Position numbers and translations under genes: made by a program. The notes under the pieces are model-generated. The model was not told the origin of the DNA and searched no databases. It worked only from the letters and a program-made list of their open reading frames with translations. A DNA stretch of 34,512 bases from Arthrobacter sp. 9V (lineage in GTDB: Bacteria > Actinomycetota > Actinomycetes > Actinomycetales > Micrococcaceae): contig NZ_LR732912.1 in assembly GCF_902506065.1 (NCBI RefSeq), positions 710,518 to 745,029 of the forward strand. The letters are read 5' to 3'. Below are positions 31,072 through 34,512 of the stretch, one piece after another (positions within the stretch are counted from its first letter, which is position 1; every line of letters starts with the position of its first letter).

Positions 31072-32442
31072 TTACGAGTCCATGCTCGCGTAGCGCTCGG
31101 GGCGGGCCAGGACCTGGCTGATCTGTGCCGTTCCCGCTGCAACGGCCAGCCTGACCAGCAGGAAGCCGGCGGCAAACACTCCGCCGATGGTCAGGAGCAC
31201 CACGGGCTGTGTCAGCAGCGCAGCACCGGTCAGCGGCAGGACCAGAACGGCCGCGGCGGCAGCGGAAATGCCCGCCACGAGGAACAGCGGCGACATCACG
31301 GCCTTAACCCGCGCGGCCACCATGAGCTTCCGCGGCATGCCCACCCGGTCCAGGGCCACCAAGGTGGCGGCCCGGTCCAGCACTGCGGCAGCCTGGTTCA
31401 CACCTGCGGAACAGGCAACCATGAGGAACGAGCCCAACAGGGTGATCATCACCCCGGTGTTGATATCGCGCACCAACAGCGTTGCCTCGGTATCGCCGGC
31501 TGTGCCCATGGAGTCGGCCACAGCCATGCCCACACCCACAAAAACCCCCACAAAGCTGGTCATCGCCACGCCCCCAACTTGCCGCCACGATTCCTTGGGA
31601 CTCTCCAGGACGGTCCGTGCAGCCAACAATTTCTCGGGCCGTTTGGCGTGCTTGAGCTGCGAGGACGCCCGCAGCCGCAGGATCCACGGTCCCATGAGGT
31701 TCAACGCCAGCAAAGCCAGCCCGAAGCAGCCGCCCATCACGGCGATGATCACAATGAACGCACCGAAACTGCTGAGCATCCCCATCGCCAACACTCCAAC
31801 AACCACCACCACAGCTGCGATGAGTCCGCGAACCCAGTGGGCGCCGTCAGCCGTTTGCCGGGTCCGTACACCCAACGGCGTCACCACAACTTTCCGAAGC
31901 CCCAACGCCGCGCTGGCCGCGGCGAGGACGCAGACGGCCAGAACACAGCCCAGAATTGAAGGAACTGACAACCATGCATGACTCCCGATTGCTTGGCCCC
32001 GGAACTGGATCAGCCCCAGGAATGGCGCCACACAGGCGTAGAGTCCGGCGCCGGCCAAGGCGCCAACTGCCGCCAGGACGGTGGATTCAATGACGGTCAT
32101 CCACACCACCGTTGCGCTGTTCGCGCCCAGCAAACGCAGGGAGGCCAACCGGTCATCACGACGCCGGGCGGCCAGCCGGGCGGCTGAGGCACCGAGTGTC
32201 AGCAACGGAATGATGAGCAGCACCATGGCCACCACGGCCAAGGCCTGGTACGTACCGGCAATGTCATCGGACCAGGACCAGAAGACCTGTGAACCTCCGG
32301 CCACAATGAGCAGCAGGGCTGTGACGGTCCCGAAAGCGAGGACGGGAAGCCCGGCGTCGCGAAGACCCGATTCCCGGAAGCTGCTCGCATTGCTTCGGGC
32401 GATGTATGGGGTGAGACGCAGGGCCATGGAGAGACTAGACAT
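31072..32442 (-). CDS. FtsX-like ABC transporter permease
   Basis: A 456-aa membrane protein from the ATG at 32442, which overlaps the ATPase stop by 8 nt. Several long hydrophobic segments lie in two blocks (about 35-190 and 205-435), typical of duplicated FtsX permeases; the ASAARLAARRRDDRLASLRL motif after the first helices is the family's cytoplasmic helix. With the adjacent ATPase it forms an exporter or mechanotransmission complex of the MacB type, often for antimicrobial peptides. No periplasmic adaptor is present. Substrate unknown. Confidence 0.87.
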   Translation of the reverse strand: MSSLSMALRLTPYIARSNASSFRESGLRDAGLPVLAFGTVTALLLIVAGGSQVFWSWSDDIAGTYQALAVVAMVLLIIPLLTLGASAARLAARRRDDRLASLRLLGANSATVVWMTVIESTVLAAVGALAGAGLYACVAPFLGLIQFRGQAIGSHAWLSVPSILGCVLAVCVLAAASAALGLRKVVVTPLGVRTRQTADGAHWVRGLIAAVVVVVGVLAMGMLSSFGAFIVIIAVMGGCFGLALLALNLMGPWILRLRASSQLKHAKRPEKLLAARTVLESPKESWRQVGGVAMTSFVGVFVGVGMAVADSMGTAGDTEATLLVRDINTGVMITLLGSFLMVACSAGVNQAAAVLDRAATLVALDRVGMPRKLMVAARVKAVMSPLFLVAGISAAAAAVLVLPLTGAALLTQPVVLLTIGGVFAAGFLLVRLAVAAGTAQISQVLARPERYASMDS

Positions 32443-33208
32443 TGAAGGCACCCTTGAGGTTGGCGTTCTGTGTGTTCGGCGTTGCCTGGCTGGCGGGCGC
32501 CGAAGAGTCGGGAGCCGCAACGGAGGCGGCGCTGTCTGCCACGATCCGGCCATCACGCAACTCCACAACGCGCTCGCAGCGGGACGCGACGTTGGGATCG
32601 TGCGTGACCACCAGAAGTGTCCGGCCGTTGGCGGCCACTGAATGCAGGAGTACGTCCAGGACTTCCTTGGAGGTGGCAGAGTCCAGAGCACCGGTGGGCT
32701 CGTCGGCGAAGACCACCCTGGCGCCGGTGACCTGCGCGCGGGCGATGGCCACGCGCTGCACCTGCCCGCCGGAGAGCTCACCCAAACGGCGTTGTTCCAT
32801 CCCCGCCAGACCAAGTGCGGCCAACCATTCGGCGGCTCGGTTTTCGGAAGTAGCGCGGTCCGTGCCGTTGAGCATGAGGGCCAAAGCAACGTTTTCCAAC
32901 GCAGTGAGCTCCGGCAGGAGCATGCCTTGCTGGAAGACGAAGCCGAACTCCTCCCGACGCAATCGGGACAACGCTGCGTCTCCCAAGGTGTCCAGACGCA
33001 AAGCGGACGACGGCGTGTTCAAGGTGATCGCACCGGCGTCGGGCCTCAAAATTCCGGCGAGACAGTGCAAAAGGGTGGTCTTGCCCGAGCCTGAGGGGCC
33101 GATGATCGCAATGGACTGGCCGGCGTTGGCGGTGAAGTGGACGTTGTCCAAAGCGATGCTGCCGGGGTAGTACTTGGTGAGTTGCTGGGCGTGGAGGATG
33201 GCGTTCAT
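32435..33208 (-). CDS. MacB/LolD-type ABC transporter ATPase
   Basis: 257 aa from the ATG at 33208; the longer open frame to 33298 would overlap the hairpin repeat. Motifs: Walker A GPSGSGKTT, Q-loop FVFQQGMLLPELT, signature LSGGQ within LSGGQVQRVAIARAQVTGAR, Walker B VVFADEPTGALD, and the H-loop VVTHD. This set with ADEPTGALD is typical of the LolD/MacB/FtsE subfamily. It is the first gene of a coupled pair with the FtsX-like permease. The C-terminus carries a Ser/Ala/Pro-rich tail of about 40 residues beyond the usual end. Confidence 0.92.
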   Translation of the reverse strand: MNAILHAQQLTKYYPGSIALDNVHFTANAGQSIAIIGPSGSGKTTLLHCLAGILRPDAGAITLNTPSSALRLDTLGDAALSRLRREEFGFVFQQGMLLPELTALENVALALMLNGTDRATSENRAAEWLAALGLAGMEQRRLGELSGGQVQRVAIARAQVTGARVVFADEPTGALDSATSKEVLDVLLHSVAANGRTLLVVTHDPNVASRCERVVELRDGRIVADSAASVAAPDSSAPASQATPNTQNANLKGAFNV

Positions 33209-33291
33209 ATATCCAGCATCCCTGCGGGCCCTACCTCGCGGCGTCAGTCCCGCGGCTGAACTCTGCGGGCCGGCCTCCACCCGCGGTATGA

Positions 33292-33361
33292 GACCCAACT
33301 AAGTGACAGATAACGTCGTTATGAGCTCTCATAACGACGTCATCTGTCACCTACTTGGGTC
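33292..33361. repeat. 70-bp near-palindrome between deoR and the ABC ATPase
   Basis: Arms of 34 nt (33292-33325 and 33328-33361) flank a 2-nt loop and match at 31 positions. The left arm starts GACCCAACTAAGTGACAGAT. The right arm overlaps the stop codon of the deoR gene. Its outer sequence resembles the 9312-9379 repeat, implying a dispersed family. It could act as a terminator in the intergenic gap between these tandem minus-strand genes. The rest of 33209-33291 shows no gene. Confidence 0.85.
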
Positions 33362-34148
33362 AGGCTTCGGCGATCCGCAGCTTGGCCACATTTTCGGCCA
33401 GTACACGCCGAGCGTCCTCACCAAGGTGCGAGTCCGTAATCAGCTCGTCGGCTTCTTCCAACCGGGCGATCGAGGCTATGCCCACCACGCCCCACTTGCT
33501 GTGATCGGCCAGGATAACGGTGCTCCGGGCAGACGACATGAAAGCACGGTTGGTTTCGGCTTCCAACAGGTTGGGCGTGGTGAAACCGGCGTGCGCGTCC
33601 ATGCCGTGGACTCCCAGGAACAGGACGTCCAGGTGGAGCTGCTTCAGCGAGGACGTGGCTATGGGGCCTACCAAAGCATCCGACGGCGTCCGCTCGCCAC
33701 CGATCAATATCACAGTGGACCCGAAGCGGGCCGGTCCGGAGGAAGAGCCGTGGTGGAAGAGATCTGCGATCCGCACCGAGTTGGTGACCACGGTGATGCG
33801 GGGCCCGTTGACGAGTTCCTTTGCCAAGGCCCATGTGGTAGTGCCGGCACCGAGGCCAATGGCCATGCCTTCCTGGACCAGGGCCGCGGCCTCCACCGCG
33901 ATGGCGTGCTTCTCGCCGGGCAGTTGCGTGGATTTGAGCTCGAAGCCGGGCTCGTGGGTGCTTGCATCGCCTGGAAGTTTGGCTCCGCCGTGGATGCGCT
34001 CAACGCGGCCGGCTTCCTCGAGGGCTTCGATGTCGCGGCGCACGGTCATGGGGGAGACCCCCAGCATTTGAGCGAGGTCAGAGACCCGCACCACGCGTTC
34101 GCGCTGCACGGCGTCGATGATGGCGGAGTGGCGTGCTGCCTGAAGCAT
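33360..34148 (-). CDS. DeoR/GlpR-family transcriptional regulator
   Basis: 262 aa from an ATG at 34148 with AGAAAGG 5 nt upstream; the TTG at 34175 is less likely. The N-terminal HTH is VRVSDLAQMLGVSPMTVRRD with the following EALEEAGRVERIHGGAK, the DeoR signature. The C-terminal sugar-phosphate sensor shows IGLGAGTTTWALAKEL, TVVTNSVRIADL, GGERTPSDALVGP, FLGVHGMDAHAGF and ILADHSKWG. It would repress a sugar or polyol operon until a phosphorylated sugar binds; no such operon adjoins it. The space 34149-34297 holds no gene. Confidence 0.9.
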   Translation of the reverse strand: MLQAARHSAIIDAVQRERVVRVSDLAQMLGVSPMTVRRDIEALEEAGRVERIHGGAKLPGDASTHEPGFELKSTQLPGEKHAIAVEAAALVQEGMAIGLGAGTTTWALAKELVNGPRITVVTNSVRIADLFHHGSSSGPARFGSTVILIGGERTPSDALVGPIATSSLKQLHLDVLFLGVHGMDAHAGFTTPNLLEAETNRAFMSSARSTVILADHSKWGVVGIASIARLEEADELITDSHLGEDARRVLAENVAKLRIAEA

Positions 34149-34297
34149 CAGGGCCTTTCTGGGAAACTTCGTCAAACGTGGGGCTGAGTCTGCTTCAGTC
34201 TAGGATGCGGGGTGCCAACAGCGGGGGACGGTGGTCGCGGCGGCGTCACGCAACTGATTAAACGCACGACGGCGCCGCTCGCCTGCTTGGGTTCTAG

Positions 34298-34340
34298 CGG
34301 TCGTTGCAACACCCTAGATTTTTGGGAGTTGCAACGACCG
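34298..34340. repeat. Inverted pair of IS-end-like sequences
   Basis: CGGTCGTTGCAAC (34298-34310) and its exact complement (34328-34340) flank a 17-nt spacer. The complement of 34287-34316, reading GGGTGTTGCAACGACCGCTA then GAACCC, looks like the terminal inverted repeats I associate with actinobacterial IS30-like elements, pointing left. The right copy, leading into the transposase, looks like the left end of the element that begins here. Confidence 0.45.
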
Positions 34341-34512
34341 TGCCGCATTTAAGCGATGTTTCCTCGGAGTCCCGGAAGTTTGCGAGATCTACCCCTGAGC
34401 AGAGGGAGGCTTTCTTCAGGGCTTTTGATCGATTAGCGAGTGTGACAGAGGCCGCCGCTAGGCTCGGATTGAACCGGAACACCTGCTATCAGTGGGTTCG
34501 CAAGGCTGGATT
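34340..34512 (+). CDS. Transposase, IS30-like, N-terminal fragment
   Basis: A frame starting at a GTG (34340) stays open to the window edge: 57 codons. It reads TPEQREAFFRAFDRLASVTE followed by AAARLGLNRNTCYQWVRKAG, a helix-turn-helix typical of the N-terminus of actinobacterial IS30-like transposases. The DDE catalytic domain lies outside the window. The start codon sits within the inverted repeat at the end of the element. No Shine-Dalgarno is obvious, so the start is uncertain. Other HTH-type transposase families cannot be excluded. Confidence 0.6.
   Translation, partial: MPHLSDVSSESRKFARSTPEQREAFFRAFDRLASVTEAAARLGLNRNTCYQWVRKAG

Noticed and set aside
32443..32889. Long N-terminal extension of the FtsX-like permease
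   Set aside because: This region encodes the ABC ATPase in another frame; the extension is rich in Pro, Ser and Arg and is a shadow frame. The ATG at 32442 overlaps the ATPase stop as expected for a coupled pair.

Overview
The window is high-GC DNA from an actinobacterium, most likely of the Arthrobacter/Paenarthrobacter group (Micrococcaceae). This rests on the actinobacterial-type aceE N-terminus, the frequent GTG and TTG starts, several promoters whose -10 box lies 6-8 nt before the start codon (leaderless transcripts), a MarP-type protease, a GlxR/Crp-type regulator, a bacterial SCP ortholog and an IS30-like transposase fragment. It looks chromosomal. It begins inside aceE and ends inside a transposase. 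I ran no searches; family calls come from reading motifs.

Layout. (1) 1-5489: 5' end of aceE (minus strand), then a plus-strand catabolic block: an NCS1 permease, an Asp/Glu-racemase-superfamily enzyme with an arylmalonate-decarboxylase-like active site, an SDR dehydrogenase and a DctA-type dicarboxylate transporter. The permease operon and dctA share a TTCC-N7-GGAA operator that suggests a common regulator encoded elsewhere. (2) 5494-9291: a bacterial SCP ortholog and type II asparaginase (minus), divergent from purD-purC (plus). (3) 9296-11056: the most interesting locus, a 421-aa HTH-TPR regulator of RRNPP-like architecture, divergent from a 74-aa secreted precursor carrying the peptide IGNWPDPM twice, the second copy at its extreme C-terminus. 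This looks like a peptide pheromone/receptor pair. (4) 11166-16105: tRNA-Pro(CGG), a heterodimeric ABC exporter with one degenerate ATP site, and a metallophosphoesterase coupled to the next gene. (5) 16108-22874: a class A PBP, DUF4177 protein, RidA, NUDIX hydrolase, aroQ, the MarP protease and a Crp-family regulator. (6) 22935-30981: a galactoside utilisation regulon with GH36 alpha-galactosidase, a CUT1 ABC importer, a divergent Gfo/Idh/MocA oxidoreductase and a LacI repressor, with LacI-type and Crp-type sites between the divergent units. (7) 31072-34512: a MacB/FtsX-like ABC pair, a DeoR regulator, and the start of an IS30-like element.

Intergenic spaces are rich in long, nearly perfect hairpins, several of which look like members of a dispersed repeat family, and in a 32-bp tandem repeat found at two loci, each time just after a stop codon. 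The gene blocks are mostly ordinary. The novel candidate is the regulator plus repeat-peptide pair, followed by the racemase-fold enzyme lacking its first cysteine and the shared operator of the two transport units.
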